Source of the DNA: Ephemeroptericola cinctiostellae
GTDB taxonomy: Bacteria > Pseudomonadota > Gammaproteobacteria > Burkholderiales > Burkholderiaceae
Reading direction: 5' to 3'
Length of the DNA: 64,000 nucleotides
NCBI RefSeq assembly: GCF_003339525.1
Contig: NZ_CP031124.1
Location: forward strand, 124,001-188,000
Part shown: one piece after another, positions 48,657 to 58,507 of the stretch
How the letters are laid out: every line of letters starts with the position of its first letter
How positions within the stretch are numbered: position 1 is the stretch's first letter
Position numbers and translations under genes: made by a program
The notes under the pieces: model-generated
What the model was told of the DNA's origin: nothing
Databases searched by the model: none
Seen by the model: the letters and a program-made list of their open reading frames with translations, nothing else

Positions 48657-49682
48657 TTATGTTGGACTGATAGCGGGTCCCCAAGCAGCTTGTATCACTG
48701 GACTCAACGCATCTAAATAACCTTGAGTTAAAGTAGTCTGCCCAGCACTTGGCGGTGTCAATGCCGCCATAGCTGAAACCAAATTATTGATTTGATCCAA
48801 ACGAACAAGCTTATTGTCCAATGTCGACACGATGTTCGTCCGATATTGGTCACTCAAATACCAGTTACTAAAAGTAACGTTATTATTTGTACCAATAGCA
48901 GATACCATTAAATTATTACCCGTTTTAGTGAACCACAGCTGGTTTATACTTTGCCCGCTGAATGTTGCAGCGTCTGGTGTTGCACTTACCATGCCCACCA
49001 CCGTATCCCGCCCAAACTCCCCATCAAATGAGAACACATCATTGGATGATGATCCAATTAAGCGATCATTGCCAATCCCCCCATTTAGATTGCTACCCGA
49101 AAAACCGCTGTATAAAATGTCGTTACCCGCCTCACCATATAATAAACTCACGCCAAGACCACTAGAACCACCTCGCAAGACATCATTACCATTTCCGCCA
49201 TACAACGACTCATAAGTCATGGAAGATTCATAAAACCCATCGCTGCCACCACCGTTCAATGAGTCGTCCCCATCACCACCATATAACATGTCCGTCCCAG
49301 TGCCTCCTAACAATGTGTCATTTCCAGCACCGCCATACAGCGTGTCTTTTTCTGAACCACCGTTTAAAGAGTCGTTACCGTCATCTCCAAACAACTTATC
49401 AAACCCAGTTCCTCCGATGACGGTGTCATTGTCCGCCCCGCCATAGAGTACGTCATCACCAGAGCCGCCATCCAAAGAATCATCCCCTGCATCGCCATAC
49501 ACCACATCGTTGTCTGTACCGCCAAAAATGCTGTCAAAACCGTCCCCCCCATACAACAAATCATTACCAGCACGCCCATAAAGTATGTCATCCCCAGCCA
49601 AACCCATCAATGTATCGTCATACGCCAAGCCTGATAACGTGTCATTGCTGATGGTTCCATTAACATTAATACCCAATGCCAT
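48657..49682 (-). CDS. RTX (haemolysin-type calcium-binding) protein
   Basis: 341 residues from ATG 49682 (AGGAG upstream). Residues about 10-215 hold some sixteen GGxGxDxL nonapeptide repeats (GGAGNDTLLGGTGTDMLYGG) forming calcium beta-rolls; the C-terminal 100 residues (NLMVSAIGTNNNVTFSNWYL, LVSAMAAL) match the domain at the end of many betaproteobacterial RTX proteins. Expected to leave by type I secretion with a C-terminal signal; no secretion genes are nearby. No enzymatic domain. Confidence 0.9.
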   Translation of the reverse strand: MALGINVNGTISNDTLSGLAYDDTLMGLAGDDILYGRAGNDLLYGGDGFDSIFGGTDNDVVYGDAGDDSLDGGSGDDVLYGGADNDTVIGGTGFDKLFGDDGNDSLNGGSEKDTLYGGAGNDTLLGGTGTDMLYGGDGDDSLNGGGSDGFYESSMTYESLYGGNGNDVLRGGSSGLGVSLLYGEAGNDILYSGFSGSNLNGGIGNDRLIGSSSNDVFSFDGEFGRDTVVGMVSATPDAATFSGQSINQLWFTKTGNNLMVSAIGTNNNVTFSNWYLSDQYRTNIVSTLDNKLVRLDQINNLVSAMAALTPPSAGQTTLTQGYLDALSPVIQAAWGPAISPT

Positions 49683-49814
49683 AATGCTCTCCTTATATAT
49701 TAGTTTTAAAATTGAGGTGTATGTAAACACCATTTAGATTGTAACAACAATCAAACAATCCTATTGCATATTTACTCGAAATGGATATATTAAATTAGGG
49801 TGGTTAAAATCGAT

Positions 49815-50298
49815 CCTGTTTTTGAAACACGCCCGCATCACATTACATTGGCATGGGCACAGGTGGCACCAATGGCCATTCGGCGTTATGTCCGCGATGA
49901 GCGTCATGTCACGAGCCTTACATGGCTGCCCCCAAGAACTCAGTGCTCATGCCACATGGGGCGCAGGCAATGCCTGTTTGACTGGGCGCATGGCTCATGC
50001 ATTGAGGCATTGGCCGCTCACGCGTTGAGCCCTCTTACACTCCACCCTTGTGGATCATATGATTGCAGTGCCCGATGCAGGCAGCATTGCCACCATGAGT
50101 GTATTACCAAACTTACTGAATCGCCGCATCGGCTTTCGACGGGCACTAATTTATGCCGCACTGCAATTGGCTCAAACCATGAGGGAGCACAATGAGGCGG
50201 GTTCAATTGTCAACTTGATTTGCAACTTGAGTGAGCGATACCGCAAAACCCCATTGTGTGGAATGACTAAAAAATGCGCATTGCGCGATAACGTCTAA
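49815..50298 (+). pseudogene. Decayed partial copy of the Cds1-like gene
   Basis: The DNA resembles the middle and end of the gene at 47547. In one frame DHMIAVPDAGSIATMSVLPN LLNRRIG and LQLAQTMREHNEAGSIVNLI parallel [20 protein letters not shown] and [20 protein letters not shown] of the intact gene; upstream, in another frame, IRRYVRDERHVTS parallels [13 protein letters not shown]. Frameshifts, deletions and the missing PLP-lysine half make it dead. The RTX gene lies between the two copies. Confidence 0.85.
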
Positions 50299-50461
50299 AC
50301 CGCCAAGGCCAATATTTTAAGGCGCATTAATCTCAACGACTGATCCCCTCACCTCAATAGCCATGAAGTTAATGTGGCTATTGCATTGATTTGAGATTAA
50401 AATATCGCCTCAATCGAAAAGCCCTCAATCGTGAGGGCGCCTCTTGATCAGGACGATGACC

Positions 50462-51802
50462 ATGAACACTGAATTACTGCTCCCCGCAGGCACCTTAGAC
50501 AAAATGCGCGCTGCCTATGATTTCGGCGCTGATGCCGTTTATGCGGGACAACCGCGCTACTCTTTACGTGCGCGCAACAACGATTTCAATAACAAAACGT
50601 TAAAAATCGGCATTGATGAAGCCCATGCACGCGGTAAAAAACTGTATGTCGCCTCAAACATCATGCCGCACAACAGCAAAATCAAAACCTACCTATCGGA
50701 CATGGAACCAATCATCGAAATGAAGCCTGATGCATTGATCATGGCCGACCCCGGTTTAATCATGATGGTGCGTGACAAATGGCCTGAGCAGGCGATCCAC
50801 TTGTCTGTGCAAGCGAACACGGTCAATTACATGGCGGTTAAATTTTGGCAACGCATGGGGGTCGAACGCATCATTTTGTCACGCGAATTGTCGATTGATG
50901 AAATCGCCCAGATTCGCCAAGAATGCCCCGATATGGAACTGGAAGTGTTTGTACACGGCGCTTTGTGCATCGCTTACTCAGGGCGTTGCTTGCTGTCAGG
51001 CTATTTCAACCACCGCGACCCCAACCAAGGCACGTGCACCAACTCCTGCCGCTGGGATTACAAAATGCACGACACCGCCAACACCGATTCAGGCGATGTG
51101 CAAGTGATTCAATTTGATTTGAATCAAGCATGGGAAGAGTCCAACGATGCTTTTGCCGACATCACCGACATCAAACGTCACCCGCTGGCGAATAAAACCT
51201 ACCTCATCGAGGAGGCCACGCGTGTGGGTGAAATGATGCCCATTTTGGAGGATGAGCACGGCACTTACATCATGAACTCCAAAGATTTGCGCGCGATTCA
51301 GCATGTGCAAAAATTAATTGAAGTCGGTGTCGATTCGCTCAAAATCGAAGGCCGCACCAAGTCGCTGTACTATGTGGCACGCACGGCACAAACCTACCGT
51401 CGCGCCATTGACGATGCGATCGCGGGTCGCCCATTTAACCCCGAGCTGTATGCGGAACTTGAAGGCCTTGCCAACCGTGGTTACACCGATGGCTTCTTGC
51501 AACGCCACACCTCACAAGAAACACAAAACTACATCAGCGGCTATTCCAGCGCAAAAAGCAGTCAATATGTGGGTGATGTGACCGCGATTGATGAAGCGGG
51601 CTGGGCAACGATTGATGTCAAAAACAAATTCAAAGTGGGCGACACCCTGGAAATCATCCACCCCTCAGGCAACCACATTGTTCAGTTAAGCTCAATGCGT
51701 AAAAATGATCAAGAGATCACCGAAGCATCGGGTGGTGGGCATGTTGTGCAAATTCCAAACATGTTAGGCAAAGAAAAAGCATTGCTCGCACGAATTTTAT
51801 AA
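50462..51802 (+). CDS. trhP: tRNA hydroxylation protein P (U32 peptidase-like, YegQ)
   Basis: 446 residues from ATG 50462; TTG 50444 and ATG 50456 are in frame but less well placed. TrhP is needed for prephenate-dependent 5-hydroxylation of U34 in tRNAs. LLLPAGTLDKMRAAYDFGAD, VFVHGALCIAYSGRCLLSGY and the cysteines in GTCTNSCRWDY are the U32 iron-sulfur and active-site blocks. Own terminator follows. Confidence 0.93.
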   Translation: MNTELLLPAGTLDKMRAAYDFGADAVYAGQPRYSLRARNNDFNNKTLKIGIDEAHARGKKLYVASNIMPHNSKIKTYLSDMEPIIEMKPDALIMADPGLIMMVRDKWPEQAIHLSVQANTVNYMAVKFWQRMGVERIILSRELSIDEIAQIRQECPDMELEVFVHGALCIAYSGRCLLSGYFNHRDPNQGTCTNSCRWDYKMHDTANTDSGDVQVIQFDLNQAWEESNDAFADITDIKRHPLANKTYLIEEATRVGEMMPILEDEHGTYIMNSKDLRAIQHVQKLIEVGVDSLKIEGRTKSLYYVARTAQTYRRAIDDAIAGRPFNPELYAELEGLANRGYTDGFLQRHTSQETQNYISGYSSAKSSQYVGDVTAIDEAGWATIDVKNKFKVGDTLEIIHPSGNHIVQLSSMRKNDQEITEASGGGHVVQIPNMLGKEKALLARIL

Positions 51803-51806
51803 CAAC

Positions 51807-51838
51807 AAAAAAGCCACGGTCATGACCGTGGCTTTTTT
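51807..51838 (+). terminator. Terminator after trhP
   Basis: Perfect palindrome GCCACGGTCATGACCGTGGC (51813-51832) flanked by six A and six T. Confidence 0.95.
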
Positions 51839-51840
51839 CA

Positions 51841-51896
51841 CTTCTTATTTATTCTTACCTTCTTATTTATTCTTACACTTCTTATTTATTCTTACA
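51841..51896. repeat. Tandem 18/19-bp repeat, three copies
   Basis: CTTCTTATTTATTCTTAC(A) at 51841-51858, 51859-51877 and 51878-51896, then a degenerate part copy. Lies directly after the trhP terminator, convergent with the barstar gene. No spacers, so not CRISPR. Confidence 0.95.
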
Positions 51897-51949
51897 CTTC
51901 TTATTCACTTCTTGTTCGCTACTCAAACGCATCAAAACAACCCGAACAA

Positions 51950-52357
51950 TCAGCTCAAAGTCATCCACAACACACTCACAGCCACACCCGCGCTTTCACT
52001 CATGGCATCACGCAACGTATCGGCAATGGGAAATAGCATTTTGCTCTGTGCCGCTGAACTTTTGAACAACCATGTTTGTGGTGTGCTGTTCTGTGAGGCC
52101 ACATCCACCGCCACTCGCTCACTCACCACATCAAACAACGCATCCAGATTACCACCAAAGTAATCTGGAAACGCCAAGCGCTGCGCCATCAAACTCATGG
52201 CCTCGGGCTGTCCACTGACAGGACGCAGATCCACCACCACAATGTCACTGCCCAGATCATCGACGCACAAAGTCAAATATGCGGGCAATTGATCACGAGA
52301 AACATCATTCATTTTACCTGCGACATCCGCCCACACCACATTCAAACGGTCATTCAT
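51950..52357 (-). CDS. Barstar-family RNase inhibitor
   Basis: 135 residues from ATG 52357, which has GAGG six bases upstream; ATG 52372 overlaps the upstream stop (ATGA) and is an alternative. The core FPDYFGGNLDALFDVV is the barstar signature, carrying the acidic helix that blocks the RNase active site. It follows the guanyl RNase gene and is its immunity protein. Confidence 0.9.
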   Translation of the reverse strand: MNDRLNVVWADVAGKMNDVSRDQLPAYLTLCVDDLGSDIVVVDLRPVSGQPEAMSLMAQRLAFPDYFGGNLDALFDVVSERVAVDVASQNSTPQTWLFKSSAAQSKMLFPIADTLRDAMSESAGVAVSVLWMTLS

Positions 52358-52368
52358 GGTCACCTCAA

Positions 52369-52917
52369 TCATTCTGTCACACGGTTAAAAGTACGGTAAT
52401 GATCCGCCGTATAGTAATACTCACCAGCCGTCGCCACATCCCCTGTTGTTCCTGAACCTGCAATCACCCGACGTGCCCCTCGATTGCCAGCACCTGGCGT
52501 GATCACCGTGTATTCATGGTAATAACCTCTGGCTTGCGCGGGCAATACGCCCTCTCGGTTGCTAAACACTTGACCATCTTGTCGGTAAGGAAAATCACTG
52601 CGTGCTTTGATTTTACCTATCACTTCCTGAGCCTCAGGAGGCAAACTGCGAAAACGGATGGTGGCGTAATCACCCCCAGCGGTGCTCCCCGTATTCGCAT
52701 ACGTGCTTGCGCCTTTCGATCCACTCGAAGCACCCGAACTTTGGCTGTCTTGGCTGCGCCCCGAAGACGTACTTGCCCCTCCAAAAACGGCTCCCATTGA
52801 GGAAGAGGATGAGGTCGAGGTTTGGTTGTGGCTGGCTTGCCAAGCATTGCAAGCCCCAACCAAACCCAAGGTAAACACCATCCCCAGCACTGCACTTAAA
52901 CCATGAATGCGCTTCAT
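52369..52917 (-). CDS. Secreted guanyl-specific ribonuclease (barnase/RNase Sa family)
   Basis: 182 residues. The signal peptide ends in VGAC, a possible lipoprotein box at about residue 23, followed by a serine/glycine-rich linker of about 60 residues. The N1/T1 RNase domain (about 88-182) has SLPPEAQEVIGKI, catalytic glutamate in YYHEYTVITPG, arginine in ARRVIAGSG and histidine in TADHYRTF. The partner is the barstar gene immediately downstream. It starts five bases after the maeB stop, so it belongs to the maeB transcript. Confidence 0.9.
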   Translation of the reverse strand: MKRIHGLSAVLGMVFTLGLVGACNAWQASHNQTSTSSSSSMGAVFGGASTSSGRSQDSQSSGASSGSKGASTYANTGSTAGGDYATIRFRSLPPEAQEVIGKIKARSDFPYRQDGQVFSNREGVLPAQARGYYHEYTVITPGAGNRGARRVIAGSGTTGDVATAGEYYYTADHYRTFNRVTE

Positions 52918-52922
52918 TTTAA

Positions 52923-55232
52923 TTACTCCGCACTGATGCTACCGAAATTCGCTTGCACCACCGACAAAGCGGTCATATTGACAATGCGGCGAACCGTCGA
53001 CGATGAGGTCAAGATGTGCACGGGCTTATTCACACCCAGTAAAATCGGGCCCACAGCCACATTGTGACCTGCGGATGTTTTCAGCAAATTGTATGAAATA
53101 TTGGCGGCATCGATGTTGGGCAACACCAACAAATTCGCCTCGCCTTTGAGGGTTGAGTTCGGCATGATTTGCTTGCGCATGACCACATCCAACGCCACGT
53201 CACCGTGCATTTCACCGTCGACTTCAAGCTCAGGTGCCATTTGGCGCAACAAGTTGTAAGTTTCACGCATTTTGATCGCAGACGGCGAGTTGCTTGAGCC
53301 AAAGTTTGAATGCGACAACAACGCAACGCGCGGCACAAAGCCCAAACGACGAACTTCTTCAGCGGCCATCAAGGTGATCTCAGCCAATTGCTCTGCGGTT
53401 GGGTTGTAATTGATGTGCGTATCGACCAAAAACACTTGGCGACCGGGTAACATCAAACCATTCATGGCGGCATACACGGTTTTATCGGCCTTATGACCAA
53501 TGACCTGATCAATGTATTTCAAATGCACATCGGTGTTGCCAAATGTACCGCAAATCATCGCATCGGCATCGCCATTGCGCACCATCATGCCACCGATTAA
53601 GGTGCTGCGACGGCGCATTTCAAGGCGAGCATAATTTTTGGTTACGCCTTGACGCTCCGTCAAATCGAGGTATTCCTGCCAGTAGCCGTGGTAACGCTCA
53701 TCGAAATCAGGATTAATTAAATCGAAATCTTCGCCATTTTTGATGCGCAAGCCAAAACGCTCAATGCGCTCTTCAACCACTTTAGGGCGACCCACCAAAA
53801 CAGGGCGGGCAATTTTCTCATCCGCCACCACTTGCACGGCACGCAACACGCGCTCATCTTCGCCTTCTGCAAAAACGACACGCGTGCCAAACTCTTTGGT
53901 GTTTTTCTTCGCCAATGCAAACACTGGTTTCATGAACGTACCGCTGTGGTAGACAAACTGCTGCAAAGATTCGGTGTACTGCGCCATGTCCTCAATCGGA
54001 CGCGTCGCCACGCCTGAATCCATCGCGGCTTGCGCGACGGCTGGGGCGATTTTCACAATCAAACGTGGGTCAAATGGTTTTGGAATCAGGTATTCAGGGC
54101 CAAAACTTAAGTTTTGAATGCCATAGGCCGAAGCCACCACGTCGGACTGCTCTTGTCGTGCCAAATCCGCCACCGCCTTCACCGCGGCAACTTCCATTTC
54201 ACGCGTGATGGTGCTTGCGCCAACATCCAATGCGCCACGGAAAATGAAAGGGAAACACAACACATTGTTCACTTGGTTGGGGTAATCCGTACGTCCCGTG
54301 GCAATGATGGCATCAGGGCGAACCTCCTTGACCAATTCGGGCAAAATTTCGGGCGTTGGGTTGGCCAAAGCAAAGACCAACGGGTCTTTTGCCATTTTTT
54401 TAACCATGTCTTGTTTGAGCACGCCGCCCGCAGACAAACCGAGGAAAATGTCCGCACCTTCGATGGCTTCAGACAAAGTGCGTTGTTCGGTTTCTTGTGC
54501 AAATTTGGCCTTGTCTTCATCCATCAACACCGTGCGACCTTTGAACACCACCCCTTCGATGTCCGTGACCCAAATGTTTTCAATCGGCAAACCCAAATCC
54601 ACCAACAAATCCAAACATGCCAATGCCGCAGCACCTGCGCCCGATGCAACCAGTTTGACTTTTTTAATGTCTTTACCGACCACAGCCAAACCATTGGTGA
54701 TGCCAGCGCCCACGACAATCGCCGTACCGTGTTGATCATCATGAAAAACGGGAATGCTCATGCGCTCACGCAATTTACGCTCGACGTAGAAACAATCGGG
54801 TGCTTTGATGTCCTCTAAGTTTATACCGCCAAAAGTTGGCTCAAGCGCTGCAATGATTTCAACCAACTTCTCAGGATCAGGCTCGTTCAACTCGATGTCA
54901 AACACGTCAATGCCTGCAAATTTTTTGAACAACACCGCCTTACCCTCCATCACGGGCTTGCTGGCGAGCGGGCCAATATTACCCAAACCCAGCACCGCCG
55001 TGCCGTTGGTGACCACGCCCACGAGGTTACCACGCGCGGTATAACGCACCGCATTGGCGGGATCGGCCACAATCTCCTCACACGCCGCCGCCACACCCGG
55101 TGAATACGCCAAAGCCAAATCGTGTTGATTGGTCATGTTTTTGGTGGGCTCGACCGAGATTTTGCCCGGTTTTGGAAACTCATGGTAATCCAGTGCTGCT
55201 TGACGGAATTGGTCGTTCATCGGTTGTGCCAT
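52923..55232 (-). CDS. maeB: NADP-dependent malic enzyme with phosphotransacetylase-like domain
   Basis: Oxidative decarboxylation of malate to pyruvate, yielding NADPH. 769 residues. N-terminal malic domain ([31 protein letters not shown]), NAD-binding domain with [15 protein letters not shown], then a phosphate acetyltransferase-like regulatory domain from about residue 430 ([34 protein letters not shown]). GGAG site before the ATG. Confidence 0.97.
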   Translation of the reverse strand: MAQPMNDQFRQAALDYHEFPKPGKISVEPTKNMTNQHDLALAYSPGVAAACEEIVADPANAVRYTARGNLVGVVTNGTAVLGLGNIGPLASKPVMEGKAVLFKKFAGIDVFDIELNEPDPEKLVEIIAALEPTFGGINLEDIKAPDCFYVERKLRERMSIPVFHDDQHGTAIVVGAGITNGLAVVGKDIKKVKLVASGAGAAALACLDLLVDLGLPIENIWVTDIEGVVFKGRTVLMDEDKAKFAQETEQRTLSEAIEGADIFLGLSAGGVLKQDMVKKMAKDPLVFALANPTPEILPELVKEVRPDAIIATGRTDYPNQVNNVLCFPFIFRGALDVGASTITREMEVAAVKAVADLARQEQSDVVASAYGIQNLSFGPEYLIPKPFDPRLIVKIAPAVAQAAMDSGVATRPIEDMAQYTESLQQFVYHSGTFMKPVFALAKKNTKEFGTRVVFAEGEDERVLRAVQVVADEKIARPVLVGRPKVVEERIERFGLRIKNGEDFDLINPDFDERYHGYWQEYLDLTERQGVTKNYARLEMRRRSTLIGGMMVRNGDADAMICGTFGNTDVHLKYIDQVIGHKADKTVYAAMNGLMLPGRQVFLVDTHINYNPTAEQLAEITLMAAEEVRRLGFVPRVALLSHSNFGSSNSPSAIKMRETYNLLRQMAPELEVDGEMHGDVALDVVMRKQIMPNSTLKGEANLLVLPNIDAANISYNLLKTSAGHNVAVGPILLGVNKPVHILTSSSTVRRIVNMTALSVVQANFGSISAE

Positions 55233-55460
55233 GCTGGTATTCTCCTTTGTATGGGTTTGTTTTTTTGCATTCTACGCCGTTTGAGGAGAAGGCAAAAGTC
55301 ATTTAAAGTGAACGGGCGTTTGAATTTTTGGGTGTAGGCTGGTGGTGAGGGTAACGAACTCCAACAATTGTGGGCAAATGATGAAAAAATTGCCCAAGAT
55401 TGGGTGATTTGGATGACAAGGTATAGCGTTAGAGTTTATTTTACTCACTCCAAACCACTT

Positions 55461-55513
55461 ATTAACGCAGCGCCCCGCGACAGAAAATAGCGAGGTTGAA
55501 CGCTAGGTTAGGC
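55461..55513 (-). mobile_element. attC site of the 55508 cassette
   Basis: Minus strand: GCCTAAC (55507-55513) at one end, GCGTTAAT core (55461-55468) at the other, with GCGTTCAACC and GGGGCGCTGC inner arms between. Length 53 bases. The end overlaps the last codons of the gene at 55508. Layout fits an integron attC site. Confidence 0.7.
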
Positions 55514-55957
55514 AGTGGCGACTAATTGGGCTGCATATGGTTTAGGCGGGAACAATGCTTTCAACTCCGAAAAATCATCGTTTGCTTTTACTGCAATCTC
55601 TGACCATGCTCGCTCAAAAGCGGGGCGCTTAAAGTTTGTTTTAATCCCTTCTTGCCAAAACACCCATGTTTCGTTCGATATCCGACCCGCGTTGTGAAGA
55701 AACGCTTGTTCATTGCACAGATCAAAATAGTGATACATCTCATCAAAATGAGCGGAATACTCTTCATCATTTAACGGCTCACCAAGTAATGCCTTGGTCG
55801 GCAATTTTGAGATTAAATCTCTGTACTCCTTGGCAAAGGAATCTTCGAAGCTAGTAACAGCTTGTCGTTTAGCAAGGACGAGTTGCCAAGCTGCCACAAC
55901 GACAGCTGCTGCTGTAGCAATATTGGCAAGAGCAGAAAGAATTTCGAGACAAGTCAT
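55508..55957 (-). CDS. Hypothetical membrane-anchored protein, integron cassette type
   Basis: 149 residues. One N-terminal membrane helix (LEILSALANIATAAAVVVAA) is followed by a soluble helical part with YHYFDLCNEQAFLHNAGRIS and WVFWQEGIK, a layout common among integron cassette proteins. Function unknown. It starts ten bases after an attC-like core (55967) and ends inside another attC site (55461-55513). Confidence 0.7.
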   Translation of the reverse strand: MTCLEILSALANIATAAAVVVAAWQLVLAKRQAVTSFEDSFAKEYRDLISKLPTKALLGEPLNDEEYSAHFDEMYHYFDLCNEQAFLHNAGRISNETWVFWQEGIKTNFKRPAFERAWSEIAVKANDDFSELKALFPPKPYAAQLVATA

Positions 55958-55966
55958 ATGTAGTTA

Positions 55967-56062
55967 CTTAATGCCGAGTTCAACGGCAGTTTTTAAATTA
56001 TGATTTTATGGAATGTTTTTGCGCAGCAAAACTGCGACTTAAAACTGCCCAACGCACGCACA
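55967..56062 (-). mobile_element. attC-like recombination site
   Basis: Arms GGCAGTTTTTAA (55985-55996) and TTAAAACTGCC (56039-56049) around a centre with TTTTGCGCAGCAAAA. The minus-strand right end reads CCGTTGAACTCGGCATTAAG, core GCATTAAG at 55967-55974. Arms and centre are near-identical to the site at 14812-14906, so the two cassettes were probably built in the same integron. Confidence 0.68.
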
Positions 56063-56089
56063 TAATCTGCGGTGCTTAATCTCGACTTA

Positions 56090-56398
56090 TTAAAACTTGT
56101 TTGTAACCACCTTGTAATGGTAGCTATTAATTTGTTGATTTATTTCACGTAACTTTGAATCTAAATTTGCATGTTCATTTTGAACAGCCTCAAGTCCACT
56201 GGGCGAAGTCTGTAAAACTTCAGCTAGTTTTATTTGTTGCTCAATAAGCTCAATATAATGCTGACGAAATGCCAGCAAAGCATTTAACCTTCCGACATCA
56301 TTTGCTTTGCGTGCTTCTTTTGCACTCCAGAAAGCATACAGAGCTGACAGTGGAGCTGCTAAAGTAGTAAATATTGCTATAGTTTCTACAGACGACAT
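56090..56398 (-). CDS. Hypothetical protein with N-terminal membrane helix, cassette type
   Basis: 102 residues from ATG 56398 (AGAGG eight bases upstream); a longer frame from 56530 runs into the flanking repeat and is rejected. One N-terminal helix (TIAIFTTLAAPLSALYAF), then KEARKANDVGRLNALLAFRQ and a coiled-coil-like tail. Function unknown. First cassette after the attI-like repeat B. Confidence 0.65.
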   Translation of the reverse strand: MSSVETIAIFTTLAAPLSALYAFWSAKEARKANDVGRLNALLAFRQHYIELIEQQIKLAEVLQTSPSGLEAVQNEHANLDSKLREINQQINSYHYKVVTNKF

Positions 56399-56425
56399 GC
56401 TTGATACCTCTTGGCTTTTATAAAT

Positions 56426-57018
56426 TTCTAACGGCAAAAAAATTTCCATTTTGTCGCATATCCTGATTAATAAAAATAAAAAGTACAACCACCTGCTTTT
56501 AAAAAACAAAACAAATTGACTTGAACTCATTGCAGATTATTATACCTATTGCCATAGGAAAAATGTCACGCAGCTCACCCCCCCAAAAGGCATAAACTTG
56601 TTTTTATCAAGTACGCCACACTCACCGTACCCAATGATGGCGACCTCTGAAAATGGATTGCAGCATCATCCTCTCACTTAAAGCAACCCGTGCCGTCATT
56701 CCCGCATGGTGTCAGCGGGAATCCAGTGGGGCGCAAAGCGCACCTTAAGCCTTCGATTAAAAAGGTAAAGAAAATGCTTCGCATTTGACTGGATTACCGC
56801 CAAACCGATGCGGGAATGACGGAGTGGGCTGTACAGTCGGCACTGTCTATTCAAAAATCAGTTTTTAGAAATTTCCTTGAAATCTTGAATGTGATTTGTT
56901 TTAAATAAGCTTCCATAGCCATTTCATTCATGAATCCGTCACGCCATGCTGAGTGGGCTGTGCGTACGTGCGACATCAGCCAGCACTGGCGATTGCGGGT
57001 TTAAGCCCGCAATGACAG
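56426..57018 (-). mobile_element. attI-like repeat, copy B
   Basis: About 590 bases, colinear with copy C (58213-58819) and with both ends of copy A (13837-14163). Begins on the minus strand with a GCGGG/CCCGC palindrome, contains the 130-bp MITE-like insert, then AGGTATAATA and ATCAGGATATGCGAC (56453-56467) and ends in GCCGTTAGAA (core 56426-56432), 28 bases before the ATG of the first cassette gene. Confidence 0.6.
56693..56822. repeat. 130-bp MITE-like palindrome in copy B
   Basis: Terminal inverted repeat CCGTCATTCCCGCATG at the left, with its complement ATGCGGGAATGACGG at the right; internal inverted repeat AATGCTTCGCATT. Nearly identical to the element at 58508-58637. No ORF. Confidence 0.85.
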
Positions 57019-57441
57019 GTCGAATTGAATATCGGAATGACGATAACGCGCGTTCAAACCGCTCACATGTGGGCGATAAGCCTCCTTCGCCATGTCATAT
57101 TTGACCCACGCGTAGAAAGTGGGTTGGCGTGAATGAAATCAACACCAACACCCAAACAGTCATCCCTTTAGCCCAATCAGCCCAATATTGATGGGGTGTG
57201 TTTTCGTTGCTTGCCTACAATTGTTGGATATGTGACTTTATAGAGAACACCTGTTCCTGTTGATGTGAGTTGGCCTTGATCTTAACTGGCTCCAGCTGCG
57301 ATGCGCAGGCTGTTGCGCGTCAATGCGTGTTCGATTGGGGCTCGATGAGGGCGTTGAATGCCGTCAATTTTTCCCTCTCTGTTCATCGTCTCGCATTGAG
57401 GCGCACGCTATCGTGGGTCAGATCGACCGAGGGGTTAGGCA
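57019..57441. other. Gap with half attC site beside the hydrolase cassette
   Basis: 423 bases without a convincing gene. At 57420-57440 the minus strand reads TGCCTAACCCCTCGGTCGA, the usual left end of an attC site, starting right after the hydrolase stop. The matching right end with a GTTAG core is not found, so the site is truncated; the cassette is probably no longer mobile by its own attC. Confidence 0.5.
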
Positions 57442-58197
57442 TCAGTGCGCGGCGGCAACCAGTTCTTGAATTGCTGAAATTACCAGGTTTGGCTCAGTGA
57501 ACTGGGGAAAGTGCCCGCTCTTGGAGGCCTGCAGTTGGACACCGAGTGGGGACAGGCCGGCAAGCGATTCTTGGTGTTTGGCACGAAGCGCCAGCATCTC
57601 GCTGTTAGTGGCCCAAGCCATGGCGGGCTTGGTACCCGTGAGAATTCTCAGCGGCAGTAGCGGAAAATCAGGGGCGCAAGCAATCTCCGAGACTGACTTC
57701 AATGCATGGAGGGTTTCATGGTTTGGATTCAATGGAAAAAGGTGATTCGCGACCCATGCGAAGCTCCGTTGCAATGCATTCTCGTACAGTTTGAGGTGAG
57801 ATACATCATCTGGCGCGGTGGCCTCAAGCATGACGATGCCAGCGATGTCGTTTGGGTGCAGTCGCGCGAAGTGGTTCGCGACCAAGCCGCCGAATGAGTG
57901 GCCAACGAGCACCCAAGGTCGAGGAACTGAAACGGCCAAGAGCAGGTTTCTGAGGTCTTCGACCATCACACCGCTTGTTTGTGGATGCAAGGGTTTTGTG
58001 CTTCTTCCAAGACCCGGACGGTTGTATGCGAAAGTCGTTGTGGTCTCGGACAGGGCGGAGAAGACCCTGTGCCAACCTTCCATAGGGCCGCCGGAGCCGT
58101 TGATGAGAACGACGGATGGCTCGCCCACGCCTGCGGTCACGTACTCGAAGGTGGTGTCGCCTATCTCGTAGAGCTTGGTCGCGGGAAGCATGAGCAT
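57442..58197 (-). CDS. Alpha/beta hydrolase, integron cassette type
   Basis: 251 residues. Oxyanion region LINGSGGPMEGWH, nucleophile elbow LVGHSFGGLVA and histidine in SKSGHFPQF form a complete triad; the lid sits at about 130-180. GC-rich codon use differs from the AT-rich flanks and the other cassettes, a sign of separate origin. Starts 16 bases after the GTTAGGC core of repeat C and ends at an attC left end. Substrate unknown. Confidence 0.85.
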   Translation of the reverse strand: MLMLPATKLYEIGDTTFEYVTAGVGEPSVVLINGSGGPMEGWHRVFSALSETTTTFAYNRPGLGRSTKPLHPQTSGVMVEDLRNLLLAVSVPRPWVLVGHSFGGLVANHFARLHPNDIAGIVMLEATAPDDVSHLKLYENALQRSFAWVANHLFPLNPNHETLHALKSVSEIACAPDFPLLPLRILTGTKPAMAWATNSEMLALRAKHQESLAGLSPLGVQLQASKSGHFPQFTEPNLVISAIQELVAAAH

Positions 58198-58356
58198 GAT
58201 GGCTGTTCTAATGCCTAACGTGTCGGTTATGCGTCAAAAAACACTGATATTCTGTTTTCATTTGGCCGCATATCCTGATTAATAAAAAAAGTATAACCAA
58301 CTGATTTTAAAGAAACAAAACAAGCCGATTTGAATCCATTACGGCTTATACCTATT

Positions 58357-58385
58357 ATCATAGAAAAAGCGTCACGTACATTCAA
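58357..58385 (-). promoter_or_regulatory. Promoter inside repeat C, candidate cassette promoter
   Basis: Minus-strand TTGAAT (58380-58385), 17-base spacer, TATGAT (58357-58362), reading toward the hydrolase 160 bases away. Copies A and B are poorer here; both have TATAAT in the adjacent GGTATAAT. A promoter upstream of the attachment core is what integrons use to express cassettes. Confidence 0.5.
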
Positions 58386-58507
58386 TTCACAATCACACTC
58401 TAAAGACATAAATCGTTTTTGTCAAACACGCCACACTCGTCATGCTTAATTAAAGCCACCTCTAAAAACTGATCCCAACGTCATCCATTCGCTTAAAGTA
58501 ACCCGTG

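Noticed and set aside
51841..51896. Possible CRISPR or iteron array
   Set aside because: Three abutting 18/19-bp units with no spacers and no origin features.
56399..56530. 44-residue N-terminal extension of the 56090 protein
   Set aside because: It runs into the attI-like repeat B, and a good ribosome site supports ATG 56398.
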